Shown here one piece after another: positions 1-7,536 of a DNA stretch of 32,904 nucleotides (the stretch's first letter is position 1; each line of letters begins with the position of its first letter). The notes under the pieces are model-generated. The model was not told the DNA's origin. It ran no database searches and was given only the letters and a program-made list of their open reading frames with translations. Origin of the DNA: an uncultured Fusobacteriaceae bacterium (lineage in GTDB: Bacteria; Fusobacteriota; Fusobacteriia; Fusobacteriales; Fusobacteriaceae); assembly GCA_947072665.1 (NCBI GenBank), contig CAMTIW010000012.1, positions 1 through 32,904 of the forward strand. The letters are read 5' to 3'. The position numbers were made by a program, and so were the translations under genes.

Positions 1-508
1 TTTTTGTAGAATTGAATTTTTTTATTATATCATGTGAGACACTTCCAAAAAGTGAATTTTCTTTATGATTTAATATCCCACCGATTAAAATAATTTTAAT
101 ATTTTCATTTCCTAGTAGTATATTTGCAATGGAAAGTGAGTTAGTTATAATAGTGAGGTCTAAAAATTTATTTTTCAATTCTTTAGCTATTTCAAGATTG
201 GTAGTACCACCATTCATAGAAATAATATCTTTTTCTATTATATACTTCACAGCTAATTTAGCTATTTCAGTTTTTTCATTAGTATGTTCTTTTTCTCTTT
301 CGGTAAATTTTAGACTGGAAATATCTTTTTCCAGTAGAATAGCTCCACCATAAACTTTTTTTAAATAATGTTTTTTTTCTAAAAAATCTAAATCTCTTCT
401 GATTGTTTCAAGTGAAACATCAAATCTTTCTGCAAGTTCTCTTACTTTTACAATGATTTTATTTTTTAAAATATTTAAAATTTCTCTATGTCTATTTTCA
501 GCAAGCAT
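1..508 (-). CDS. DeoR-family transcriptional regulator, C-terminus cut by window edge
   Basis: The reading frame starts at ATG 508 and stays open to base 1, so the C-terminus is outside the window. The first 60 residues form a DeoR-type winged helix: an N-terminal MLAENRHREIL stretch, then RELAERFDVSLETIRRDL, the characteristic recognition helix, then KVYGGAIL. From about residue 75 a sugar-phosphate sensor fold begins (AKLAVKYI, NGGTTNLEIAKEL, TIITNSLSIANIL, LIGGILNHKENSLFG). DeoR proteins usually repress a neighbouring sugar or polyol catabolic operon and are released by a phosphorylated intermediate. It lies downstream of, and in the same direction as, the isomerase, AGCS and MFS genes, so those are its likely targets; this is inferred from position. 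A GGGGAGA ribosome binding site precedes the ATG. Confidence 0.85.
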   Translation of the reverse strand, partial: MLAENRHREILNILKNKIIVKVRELAERFDVSLETIRRDLDFLEKKHYLKKVYGGAILLEKDISSLKFTEREKEHTNEKTEIAKLAVKYIIEKDIISMNGGTTNLEIAKELKNKFLDLTIITNSLSIANILLGNENIKIILIGGILNHKENSLFGSVSHDIIKKFNSTK

Positions 509-560
509 AATTTTCTCCCCTAAACTTATAATAGTGATTAATATTATTTATGTATATTGT

Positions 561-588
561 ATTATATTATAAATTTATACGGTTTCAA
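561..588 (-). promoter_or_regulatory. putative sigma-70 promoter for the DeoR gene
   Basis: Read on the minus strand, a TTGAAA -35 box (583-588) is followed after 16 bases by TATAAT (561-566). The start site would fall near 554, leaving about 45 bases of leader. It sits just behind the stop of the isomerase gene, so the regulator could be transcribed both independently and by read-through. The whole region is very AT-rich, so chance matches are possible. Confidence 0.45.
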
Positions 589-592
589 AGAA

Positions 593-1630
593 TTATTTTA
601 CATATTTATCTCTAAGTTTTTTTATAAAATGCACACTTTTTTCAACTCCAAGAATTTGTTTTTGGATAAGTTCTTCTAAAATACTCTCAGAAATTTCATG
701 GGGATAATAATATTGCAATGGTTTTATTTGAAGGTTTTCAAAAGGTGCTGTTTCTACTTTAAAAGCTCCAGTTCCTACCTTAAAAACACCACCTGTTCCA
801 GGTTCTCTTTTAAATTGGGCACAGTAAGGATAGCACATTTCAATATTAACTTTTGTTAATGAGGAATTTTCTATCATTACCTTATAAAGAGATTCTAAAT
901 CAATATTTCCTTCTCCTAGCGGAACTCCACAGACAAGATATCCATATTTATCACTTTTTTCTTCTATAATGATATGATCTTTAAAATGTGTTGTGAAAGA
1001 ATAAGGAAGCATATTCTCTGCTGCTTTTAATGGTTCTTCCCAAGCCATCATGGAATTTCCAAAATCAAAATTTAATCCAATCCATGGTGAGTTTATTTTT
1101 TTTATGACTTTAACTAATTCTTCAGAAGTTTCATATTCATGATTTTCCAATGCTAGTTTAATTCTATATTTTTTTAAAAAAGGGAGAATTTCTAATAAAT
1201 TTTCTAAAGATTCTTCATAGATACTAACATCAAAAATTTGTCTTACTTTTGCAAAATCATAGATACCATCAGCACCACTTGCTCCTTGTGGAAGTGTTTT
1301 TTGTTTCACTGGAATATAACTTCTTACAACTTCAGCACCTAAAAAATCTGCGATAAGAATAACTTCTTTTAGATGTTTAACATCCAAATTTCTAGTATCA
1401 AGTTCTACATATAGATTATATTTTTGTAGACATTCTTTTATTTTTTGTAGATGTTCAGGACTATTACCACCTAGTGCTCCCCATGTTTGATGTAGGTTAA
1501 AATCAGGTACAACATTTATTTGTACCCCATCAAGTCCTAATTCATGTGCTTTTTTTATAAAATCAAAAACATCCATTCTTTTATTTTGAAAAAGCAAATG
1601 GTAACTTTCACTTTCTATACCGATTTTCAT
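593..1630 (-). CDS. xylose isomerase-like TIM-barrel protein (sugar phosphate isomerase/epimerase family)
   Basis: A 345-residue protein of the AP_endonuc_2/xylose isomerase-like TIM-barrel superfamily. These enzymes isomerise or epimerise keto-sugars or related acids with a divalent metal. Visible metal-site candidates lie at strand ends: Glu in LALENHEYET, Asp in LNFDFGN, His in THFKDH and Glu in VNIEMCYP. A longer reading from a GTG at 1639 is possible, but that GTG lies inside the AAGGAGTG ribosome binding site. The ATG at 1630 (MKIGIESES) is 8 bases behind AAGGAG and is preferred. It follows the AGCS gene by 14 bases and is probably co-transcribed with it. The exact substrate cannot be read from sequence. 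Confidence 0.8.
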   Translation of the reverse strand: MKIGIESESYHLLFQNKRMDVFDFIKKAHELGLDGVQINVVPDFNLHQTWGALGGNSPEHLQKIKECLQKYNLYVELDTRNLDVKHLKEVILIADFLGAEVVRSYIPVKQKTLPQGASGADGIYDFAKVRQIFDVSIYEESLENLLEILPFLKKYRIKLALENHEYETSEELVKVIKKINSPWIGLNFDFGNSMMAWEEPLKAAENMLPYSFTTHFKDHIIIEEKSDKYGYLVCGVPLGEGNIDLESLYKVMIENSSLTKVNIEMCYPYCAQFKREPGTGGVFKVGTGAFKVETAPFENLQIKPLQYYYPHEISESILEELIQKQILGVEKSVHFIKKLRDKYVK

Positions 1631-1644
1631 AATTAACACTCCTT

Positions 1645-2991
1645 TTATATTTTATATTTATAAAAAAAATCTTTTGTTTGATTTCTAACAATCTTCTCTA
1701 AATAGATAAGTGCAATGATATTAGGGATAATAAGTAAACCAAGAATACTATCTTGTATAAACCATACTAATTTTAAAGAGCTTAATGCTCCTAAAATTGA
1801 AAATACTAAAAATGGATATTTGAAATTTCTAGCTAATTTATCACCTAATAAATAAGTTGTTCCTACTACTCCAAAGTACCATTGTGCTAAAATTGAGGAA
1901 TATGCAAAAAGCAACATACAAATGGAAACTAAATATTTAAGAAAAGGACTCACATTTCCAAAAGCTATACCTACTAAAAGATTGGAAGATTTATGTTCTT
2001 CTAAAACTCCCGATGACAGAATAACTAATGCAGTTAATGTGCAGATAACAATTGTATCTATAAAAACTTCACTTATTCCAAAAAGAGCCTGTCTTACTGG
2101 ATGATCTGTAATAGCTGCTGAATGTAGAACTGGAGCTGAACCTTCTCCAGCTTCATTGGAATAGAGTCCTCTTGCCACACCATACCTCATGGCATTTCGA
2201 ATACTGTAACCAACAGCACCAGAAACTCCTGCTCTAAAATTAAAAGCCTCTGTAAATATTAGCTTAATAGAAGGTAGTATATTTTCATAGTTGAAAACTA
2301 AAACAATAATAGAGGTTAGTATATAAATTAAAGCCATACTAGGAACTAACTTTTCACTAAAGTGGGCAAGTTTTTTTATGCCACCAACAATAACAATTCC
2401 AACACAAAATGTTATTATTATTGCTGAGAGAATAGGTGATATACCAAAAATATTTTTAGCAACACTGGAAATGGCATTGGACTGTATTAAATTACCACCA
2501 CTTATTTGTAAAACCATGAGAAAGGAATAAATCATTGCTAACCATTTAAGTTTCATTCCTTTTTCTATATAATACATAGGTCCACCTACATATTCACCAC
2601 AGCTATTTTTTTCTCTAAAATAAATTCCTAGTAGAATTTCAGAATATTTAGTAGCCATACCTAATATTCCAGCAATCCACATCCAAAATATAGCACCTGG
2701 GCCACCTCCAACAATGGCAGTGGTAACTCCTATTATATTTCCATTTCCAACACAGCTAGCAAGGGCTGTACATAGGGCTTGAAAAGGAGTTATGGTTCCA
2801 GTTCCTTTCAATTTTTCATTTTTCATTATAGAATCATAAATTGTTATTTTTAATATTTGTGGCAATTTTGTTATTGTTAAAAAATTTGTAGCAATGGTAA
2901 AATAAGCTCCTAGAGATATAAGAGTAACTAATAACCAATTACCCCAAATTAAATTAGATAAGTTTTGGAAAAAAAATTCTAATTTTAGCAT
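1645..2991 (-). CDS. AGCS-family alanine/glycine:cation symporter
   Basis: A 448-residue polytopic membrane protein of the alanine/glycine:cation symporter family. The N-terminal third carries the family signature: TPFQALCTALASCVGNGNI, then GVTTAIVGGGPGAIFWMW and GEYVGGPMYYIEKG. Later segments include YSNEAGEGSAPVLH and a series of hydrophobic helices to about residue 435. Members import alanine, glycine or related small amino acids with Na+ or H+. The length is normal for the family. The ATG is preceded by GAGAGGTG. It lies between the MFS and isomerase genes on the same strand (48-base and 14-base gaps). The substrate may therefore be an amino-acid-like or amino-sugar-derived molecule rather than alanine, but this is not demonstrable here. 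Confidence 0.9.
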   Translation of the reverse strand: MLKLEFFFQNLSNLIWGNWLLVTLISLGAYFTIATNFLTITKLPQILKITIYDSIMKNEKLKGTGTITPFQALCTALASCVGNGNIIGVTTAIVGGGPGAIFWMWIAGILGMATKYSEILLGIYFREKNSCGEYVGGPMYYIEKGMKLKWLAMIYSFLMVLQISGGNLIQSNAISSVAKNIFGISPILSAIIITFCVGIVIVGGIKKLAHFSEKLVPSMALIYILTSIIVLVFNYENILPSIKLIFTEAFNFRAGVSGAVGYSIRNAMRYGVARGLYSNEAGEGSAPVLHSAAITDHPVRQALFGISEVFIDTIVICTLTALVILSSGVLEEHKSSNLLVGIAFGNVSPFLKYLVSICMLLFAYSSILAQWYFGVVGTTYLLGDKLARNFKYPFLVFSILGALSSLKLVWFIQDSILGLLIIPNIIALIYLEKIVRNQTKDFFYKYKI

Positions 2992-3039
2992 AAATCACCT
3001 CTCAATATTTTAATTGATAGTAGAAATATTAAGTGAAAT

Positions 3040-4314
3040 CTAGTCGATTTTATTATCTTCACTATTCTTTTTATTTTTAATCATTTTTAATAAAATCGTA
3101 GTAATAACTATTCCTAATAGAGAAAATCCTATCATAAAGCAGAAAACAATTCTGAATCCTAGAATTCCAGGATATCTATCAAGCATACTACCGTAAAGAG
3201 TAAAAGCAAACATTTGAGGTGCATAACCTAATATACAAGCTATGGACATTGCAGCTCCACTAATTTCTTTAGGTACTTTTATTTCATCAATTGGGGCGAA
3301 GAATACAGCTCTCATAGAGAAGATAATAGTTCCAAAACCTAAAGTTAAAGCCATTCCAACATAGGTATTTAATGTTTCATGAGGGAGAAGAATAAAGATA
3401 GTCATAGCAATAGCAGATACACCTAAAGCTACTCTTAAAAATCTAGTAGGGGATTTAAATTTTTTATCCACTAAAATTCCACCAAGAGGCCCACCAACCA
3501 TTTTCAACCCATATTGATTTATAATTCCATAAGCTCCAACCAAAGCTACTGGCATTCCATAGATTTCTCTTAAAAATGGAATGAAATATGTAAGTCCACA
3601 GTAAACGGAATAAATAGAGAAGATTGTGAAGGAAACAGCCCATATTTCTTTTGTTTTTAGTGCTTTTTTTACTCCTTCCCAAGCTACTTTATTTTTCCCA
3701 ATTTTTATACCTTTTTCATCAGTATCAACTATTTTATCATTTTCTAATAAAAAATAAGAGATAAATCCAACCAAAGCTACTGTTCCAGAGAAAAAGAGAA
3801 TCGCACCTCTAAATGCTAATCCTCCTTGCCCTAATAATGAGAAGAGTCCTAAAGCAGAGAATGCAACTATAGTATCCACAATACCTCTTCCTGCTTCTAA
3901 GAAACCAAATAATCTTCCTTGCTCACTACTATCACCAAGTAAACGAATTGCTTTTAATAAAACTGGCCAATAGATAACTTCTCCAAATAATGATAGTAGT
4001 CCCCAAGATATTAGAATACCATAATATCCAGGAAAGGTGGAGATGTAAATTCCAATACCACCAATACTAATTAAGGAGATAGGTATTAATATTTTTTTTG
4101 AAAATCTATCGGATATATATATTGAAGCAAAATTTCCAATAGTTTGAACTATTCCATAGACAGATAGTGCCATTCCAATTTGTGTATGAGATAACCCCAT
4201 AAACTCCTGCATAGGAATATAAAAAGCATCTTTAAGAGATGACAATTTAAAAACTGTTCCACCACCAATAACAAGTACAATAAAAGTAAATATTTTCTTA
4301 AATTTTTTGTTCAA
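3040..4314 (-). CDS. MFS transporter, resembling the YihN group
   Basis: A 424-residue major facilitator protein with about 12 membrane segments. The N-terminus (FIVLVIGGGTVFKLSSLKDAF, then LSHTQIGMALSVYG and a cytoplasmic SDRFSKK loop) resembles, from memory, E. coli YihN, an MFS protein of the sulfoquinovose region. This likeness is recognition, not an alignment. The second half has GPLGGILVDKKF and a central basic loop around residues 195-225 typical of MFS proteins. It is the first gene of the leftward operon and its promoter faces the divergent control region. The downstream AGCS, isomerase and DeoR genes suggest uptake of a carbon source that is processed by the isomerase. Confidence 0.8.
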   Translation of the reverse strand: MNKKFKKIFTFIVLVIGGGTVFKLSSLKDAFYIPMQEFMGLSHTQIGMALSVYGIVQTIGNFASIYISDRFSKKILIPISLISIGGIGIYISTFPGYYGILISWGLLSLFGEVIYWPVLLKAIRLLGDSSEQGRLFGFLEAGRGIVDTIVAFSALGLFSLLGQGGLAFRGAILFFSGTVALVGFISYFLLENDKIVDTDEKGIKIGKNKVAWEGVKKALKTKEIWAVSFTIFSIYSVYCGLTYFIPFLREIYGMPVALVGAYGIINQYGLKMVGGPLGGILVDKKFKSPTRFLRVALGVSAIAMTIFILLPHETLNTYVGMALTLGFGTIIFSMRAVFFAPIDEIKVPKEISGAAMSIACILGYAPQMFAFTLYGSMLDRYPGILGFRIVFCFMIGFSLLGIVITTILLKMIKNKKNSEDNKID

Positions 4315-4365
4315 AATATACCCCCAAATGTAATTTTTTTAGTATAATTAAATGACCATATGGAA

Positions 4366-4394
4366 AATATACGTTAACAATGGTTAAAAGTCAA
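4366..4394 (-). promoter_or_regulatory. putative promoter of the MFS-AGCS-isomerase operon
   Basis: On the minus strand TTGACT (4389-4394) and TATATT (4366-4371) are separated by 17 bases. The start site would lie near 4358, inside or next to a CCATATGG palindrome at 4356-4363. The 13-base inverted repeat at 4409-4459 begins 15 bases upstream of the -35 box, where an activator or an upstream operator would sit. Confidence 0.5.
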
Positions 4395-4408
4395 ACATTT
4401 TTTGGTTG

Positions 4409-4459
4409 TATATTGTTTTATGTTGTTCTGCATCTATATTAAACGAATAAAACAATATA
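4409..4459. repeat. 13-bp perfect inverted repeat in divergent intergenic region
   Basis: The arms TATATTGTTTTAT (4409-4421) and ATAAAACAATATA (4447-4459) are perfect reverse complements separated by 25 bases. The centre-to-centre distance of the arms is 38 bases, between three and four helical turns. It lies between two divergent promoters, so a regulator binding both half-sites, possibly with looping, is plausible. The neighbouring DeoR protein is a candidate binder, but nothing here proves it. Confidence 0.6.
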
Positions 4460-4460
4460 A

Positions 4461-4491
4461 AATAACATTTTTATTATTTAAAAATGTTATT
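4461..4491. repeat. 13-bp perfect inverted repeat with 5-base centre
   Basis: The arms AATAACATTTTTA (4461-4473) and TAAAAATGTTATT (4479-4491) pair perfectly around TTATT. It is only one base from the previous inverted repeat and 33 bases upstream of the -35 box of the phosphodiesterase gene. As both flanking genes read away from it, it is unlikely to be a terminator. An operator for a dimeric regulator is more likely. Confidence 0.55.
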
Positions 4492-4524
4492 ATGTGTATA
4501 TTCTGAACGTAGAGTTATTTGAGG

Positions 4525-4553
4525 TTGCATTTTATAATAGGAAAAGTTATAAT
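4525..4553 (+). promoter_or_regulatory. putative sigma-70 promoter of the cyclic-nucleotide phosphodiesterase gene
   Basis: TTGCAT (4525-4530) and a perfect TATAAT (4548-4553) have the optimal 17-base spacing. The start site would be near 4560, giving a short 5' leader of about 30 bases with AGGAGG before the ATG at 4590. Confidence 0.65.
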
Positions 4554-4589
4554 ATTTAGCAAGTATTAAATTAAAATATAGGAGGTAAA

Positions 4590-5570
4590 ATGAAAAAAAT
4601 AATAATAGTTTGTTGTATGATATTTAGTTATATATTTTCTTATGGAGAAAGTTTTGAAATTATTACATTAGGTAGTGATGGTGGTGTAAATGATGGAAAC
4701 TTATCAAGTTATTTATTAAAGGGGAATAAGGATACTAATTATGTAGGATTAGATGCAGGAACTTTACTCCCTGGAATAAAAAAAACTTTGGAAAAAAATA
4801 ATTTTACCAGTATTAAATTTCCAGAAAATACAGAATGGACTAAGGAAGGCTATATATTTAGAGAAAAAATAAAAGGTTATTTTATATCTCATGCTCATTT
4901 AGATCATATTTCTGGCTTAGTGATAAGCTCTACAGAGGATAATAAAAAGCCAATTTATGGAGTGGAATCAACAATAAAAAATTTAAAAGATACAGTGTTT
5001 AATTGGAAATTGTGGCCAAATTTTGGAAATGAAGGAAGTGGTTTTAAACTAGGGCAATATGAATATCTTATATTAGACCCTTTAAAAGAAATGAATGTAA
5101 AAGAAACTTCTTTAAAGGTAAAAGCATTTCCATTGAGTCATAGTAATCATGAATCTAGTATGTTTTTATTTAATAATCATGAAAATTATTTAGCTTATTA
5201 TGGTGATGTAGGTTCTGATAGAGTTGAAAAATCTAATCTTTTAGAAAAGACATTTATAGAAATTGCACCGTTAATAAAAGCTAAAAAATTAAAAGCAATT
5301 ATGATGGAAGTATCCTATGGAAATGAAAGAGAAGAAAAAGAATTATTTGGTCATTTAACACCGGATTTATTAAATGAAGAGATGGATAAACTTGCTAAAT
5401 ATGTAGGAAAAGAAAACTTGAAAGGATTGAATATTATTATTATTCACATAAAACCATCTTTAAAAAATAATGATAATGTAAGGGGAAAAATTAAAGAACA
5501 ATTAGAGAATTCAAATAAGTATAATATTAATTATTTTTATCCTGTTCAAGGTGAAAAATTAATATTTTAA
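4590..5570 (+). CDS. exported class II 3',5'-cyclic-nucleotide phosphodiesterase (metallo-beta-lactamase fold)
   Basis: A 326-residue protein with an N-terminal signal peptide (MKKIIIVCCMIFSYIFSYG, likely cleaved near residue 19), so it should act in the periplasm. The metal-binding signature HAHLDH is at residues 101-106 (H101, H103, D105, H106). It is followed by LSHSNHESSMFLF, YYGDVGSD and IIIIHIKPS near the C-terminus, the layout of class II cAMP/cGMP phosphodiesterases (PDE1/CpdP-like, PF02112) rather than of beta-lactamases. The length is typical. It is the first gene of a two-gene unit with the DUF309 protein 24 bases downstream. The likely role is hydrolysis of external or periplasmic cyclic nucleotides; the true substrate is inferred from family. 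Confidence 0.8.
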   Translation: MKKIIIVCCMIFSYIFSYGESFEIITLGSDGGVNDGNLSSYLLKGNKDTNYVGLDAGTLLPGIKKTLEKNNFTSIKFPENTEWTKEGYIFREKIKGYFISHAHLDHISGLVISSTEDNKKPIYGVESTIKNLKDTVFNWKLWPNFGNEGSGFKLGQYEYLILDPLKEMNVKETSLKVKAFPLSHSNHESSMFLFNNHENYLAYYGDVGSDRVEKSNLLEKTFIEIAPLIKAKKLKAIMMEVSYGNEREEKELFGHLTPDLLNEEMDKLAKYVGKENLKGLNIIIIHIKPSLKNNDNVRGKIKEQLENSNKYNINYFYPVQGEKLIF

Positions 5571-5594
5571 AAAATATAAAAGGAAAAAAATAAA

Positions 5595-5978
5595 ATGAAA
5601 AATTTAATTAAATTTATGAAAGAATTTCATATAACAAGAGATTATTTTGAATGTCATGAAATATTAGAAGAGGTATGGATAGAAGATACCAATTGTAATA
5701 CAAAGGATCATCCTGCAATTATTCTTTTACAAATTGCAGTGGGAGCTCTTCACTGGCAGAGAAAAAACTACTCAGGAGCTAAAAAATTGTTTGAAGGGGT
5801 TCTAGAAAATATGGATGTAGTGAAAGAGGAGATAAATAATCTGGATATTCCATTTGAAGAATTAAAAAGCCTTGTGAAAGAAAAATTGGAACTGATAAAT
5901 CAAAAAAAAGAATATGAAGAATTTAATTTACCCATGGGTGGGAAATTAAATGAGAAATTTTTAAAAAATATTGTTTGA
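5595..5978 (+). CDS. DUF309 domain protein
   Basis: A 127-residue, mostly helical cytoplasmic protein with the DUF309 hallmark YFECHEILEEVW (residues 18-29), then HPAIILLQIAVGALHWQRKNYSGAKKLFEGVL. The two conserved His/Glu pairs (CHEILEE and LHWQRKN) could form a metal or substrate site, but no biochemical function of the family is known to me. It starts 24 bases after the phosphodiesterase stop behind AGGAAAA and is probably co-transcribed. A weak A/T-only hairpin follows (6019-6034, then T-rich). The eut control region begins within 80 bases of its stop. Confidence 0.75.
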   Translation: MKNLIKFMKEFHITRDYFECHEILEEVWIEDTNCNTKDHPAIILLQIAVGALHWQRKNYSGAKKLFEGVLENMDVVKEEINNLDIPFEELKSLVKEKLELINQKKEYEEFNLPMGGKLNEKFLKNIV

Positions 5979-6054
5979 AAAAAGAACTTAAAGATTTTAT
6001 TGTGAAATTAAAACTAATAATATATTCATATATTAAATTTTTTTAATATAAAAC

Positions 6055-6083
6055 TTGACTTTTTAATGAAAAAGTAGTAAAAA
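6055..6083 (+). promoter_or_regulatory. possible promoter of the eut operon
   Basis: TTGACT (6055-6060) is followed after 17 bases by TAAAAA (6078-6083). The -35 box is good and the -10 box is weak (4 of 6). A start near 6090 would place both antiterminator hairpins at the 5' end of the transcript, as expected for this control mechanism. No better pair was found just upstream. Confidence 0.4.
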
Positions 6084-6107
6084 GTATGTAGATAATTAAA
6101 AAAATAA

Positions 6108-6150
6108 AAATATACAACGGAGTATATTTAAAAATTAGCAATGAAGCTAA
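6108..6150 (+). promoter_or_regulatory. ANTAR (EutV) antiterminator target, dual hexaloop RNA, site 1
   Basis: Two small hairpins stand in tandem. P1 has stem TATAC/GTATA (6111-6115/6122-6126, extendable by three A-T pairs) around hexaloop AACGGA. P2 has stem TTAGC/GCTAA (6135-6139/6146-6150) around hexaloop AATGAA. Both loops have A at position 1 and G at position 4, the hallmark of RNAs bound by EutV-type ANTAR domains, and P2 fits the published-type core AGCAANGRRGCU. The linker is 8 bases. The 3' half of P2 is also the 5' arm of the terminator at 6144-6196, so P2 formation excludes the terminator. EutV itself is encoded four genes downstream, giving positive feedback on its own expression. 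Confidence 0.9.
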
Positions 6151-6196
6151 AGAAAAATATCTGATTTTAAATAGATATATTTTCTTTAGCTTTTTA
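6144..6196 (+). terminator. regulated intrinsic terminator before the eut operon
   Basis: The left arm 6144-6162 pairs with 6173-6192 over about 19 base pairs with one bulged base, closing a 10-base loop, and is followed by TTTTT. It is mutually exclusive with the P2 hairpin of antiterminator site 1, as they share GCTAA at 6146-6150. Without phosphorylated EutV the leader transcript should end here, 46 bases before the first gene. Confidence 0.88.
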
Positions 6197-6241
6197 TATA
6201 TTTAAACTTTTTAAGAAATATAAAATAAAGAGTGAGGAATT

Positions 6242-7534
6242 ATGTGTATAAAAGAAATTATTAATATCTTTGTAAAAAAAGGAATTTGGGATTCTGAATT
6301 TACTTTTTTAGAAAAAGATAATTTGGAAACAGTTATATTAAATATAACCAATGATGACCCTCTTTCCCATGTGAATGAACTAATTTTTTTAGAATATACC
6401 TATGAAATATTAAAAACTTTTTCTTTTTTATTGAAAAGTTTAAATATAAAAAATGGAATAATATTAATTGATGAAGAGAATGAGAAAGGAATAAAATTAT
6501 TAAATGAATATGAAGAGTTTTTTAAAGATATAAAAATAAAAAAAATAAAAGAAGAATATCCAATGTTTGATAGAAATATTTTATTGAAAAGAGAATTTAG
6601 TGATATCGAAAAAGAAATTTCAATATTAAAAAGTGAAGTTTTATTTTATTGTTATGAGGCTTTATTTGAAAATATTCCAATGACTGAAAAATTTTTAACT
6701 GTTTCAGGAGAAAAAAGAAAAACTTTTTTCACCAGAGTTCCAATTGGTATAAAAGTAGAGGAAGTTTTAAAAAATATACCTATAAAAATAAATATGAATG
6801 AAAAGATTATAATAAATGGAATAATGATTGGATATATAGGAGATCAAGAAGTAAGAATAGATAAAAAAATGAATTCTATACTTATAACAGAGAGTGATAA
6901 AAAAATTGTAACTTCAAGATTAAAAAATGCATATAAAGAGCTAAAAAAACAATGTGCTTCAGTTTGTAATCAATGTAATTTATGTACTGATTTTTGTCCT
7001 AAAAATAAAAATGGTTTTGATATTAATCCGCAAAAAATAATAAATTCAATAATAACGGAAGAAAATCTAATTGATTTATTAAGTGTTTTTTCTTGTAATG
7101 AATGCAATCTTTGCTCACTTTATATTTGTCCACAAAATTTAAATCCAATGGGTTTAATCAAAATTTTAAAATCTGAGTTTAAAGAACAAAAAATAGATAG
7201 ATTTATAAGTGAAAATAGTGATTTTGAAAGAGAAAGAAAGTTAGAAAATGTTAGTTTTAAAATTACAAATAATCATTTAAAAATAAAATTAGGGATGAAT
7301 AATTTTAAAGGTTATGAAAATAAAAAATTTACAGATAATACTAAAATATATAAAATTAAAATAGAAAATTATTTTAAAATAAGTAGTTGGGAAAAAAAAC
7401 AAGGGGATAATATAAAGAAAAATGAGATTCTGTATAAATTTTTTCAGGAAAAAAGAGATTTGTATTGTCATTCTCCTGTAAATGGAAAAATTTTAGAGAT
7501 ATCAGAGAAATTCATTTTAATTAAAAAGGAGTAA
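6242..7534 (+). CDS. pduS: PduS/RnfC-like Fe-S corrinoid reductase homologue lacking the NADH-site glycine loop
   Basis: A 430-residue protein related to PduS (about 450 residues), the flavin/Fe-S cobalamin reductase of microcompartments. Two 4Fe-4S clusters are visible: C242-x2-C245-x2-C248-x3-C252 and C285-x2-C288-x2-C291-x4-C296. A SLBB-like segment (RVPIGIKVEEVL, about 165-176) precedes them. The C-terminal 70 residues form the RnfC-type barrel-sandwich domain (CHSPVNGKILEIS). The N-terminus aligns by eye with the PduS nucleotide-binding region but lacks the GxGGAGFP loop; only remnants such as DDPLSH in place of the usual E-C-E-P-L remain. NADH/FMN binding may therefore be lost or supplied by a partner. 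It is the first gene of the eut operon and is 2 bases from the pduT-like gene, the pairing seen in pdu operons. The start ATG follows GTGAGGA. Confidence 0.75.
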   Translation: MCIKEIINIFVKKGIWDSEFTFLEKDNLETVILNITNDDPLSHVNELIFLEYTYEILKTFSFLLKSLNIKNGIILIDEENEKGIKLLNEYEEFFKDIKIKKIKEEYPMFDRNILLKREFSDIEKEISILKSEVLFYCYEALFENIPMTEKFLTVSGEKRKTFFTRVPIGIKVEEVLKNIPIKINMNEKIIINGIMIGYIGDQEVRIDKKMNSILITESDKKIVTSRLKNAYKELKKQCASVCNQCNLCTDFCPKNKNGFDINPQKIINSIITEENLIDLLSVFSCNECNLCSLYICPQNLNPMGLIKILKSEFKEQKIDRFISENSDFERERKLENVSFKITNNHLKIKLGMNNFKGYENKKFTDNTKIYKIKIENYFKISSWEKKQGDNIKKNEILYKFFQEKRDLYCHSPVNGKILEISEKFILIKKE

Positions 7535-7536
7535 TT

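Noticed and set aside
4356-4363. CCATATGG palindrome as operator
   Set aside because: Eight bases are too short to be significant in such AT-rich DNA without other copies.
6019-6034. Terminator after the DUF309 gene
   Set aside because: The hairpin is only six A/T pairs with a short loop and would be very unstable, though T-rich sequence follows.
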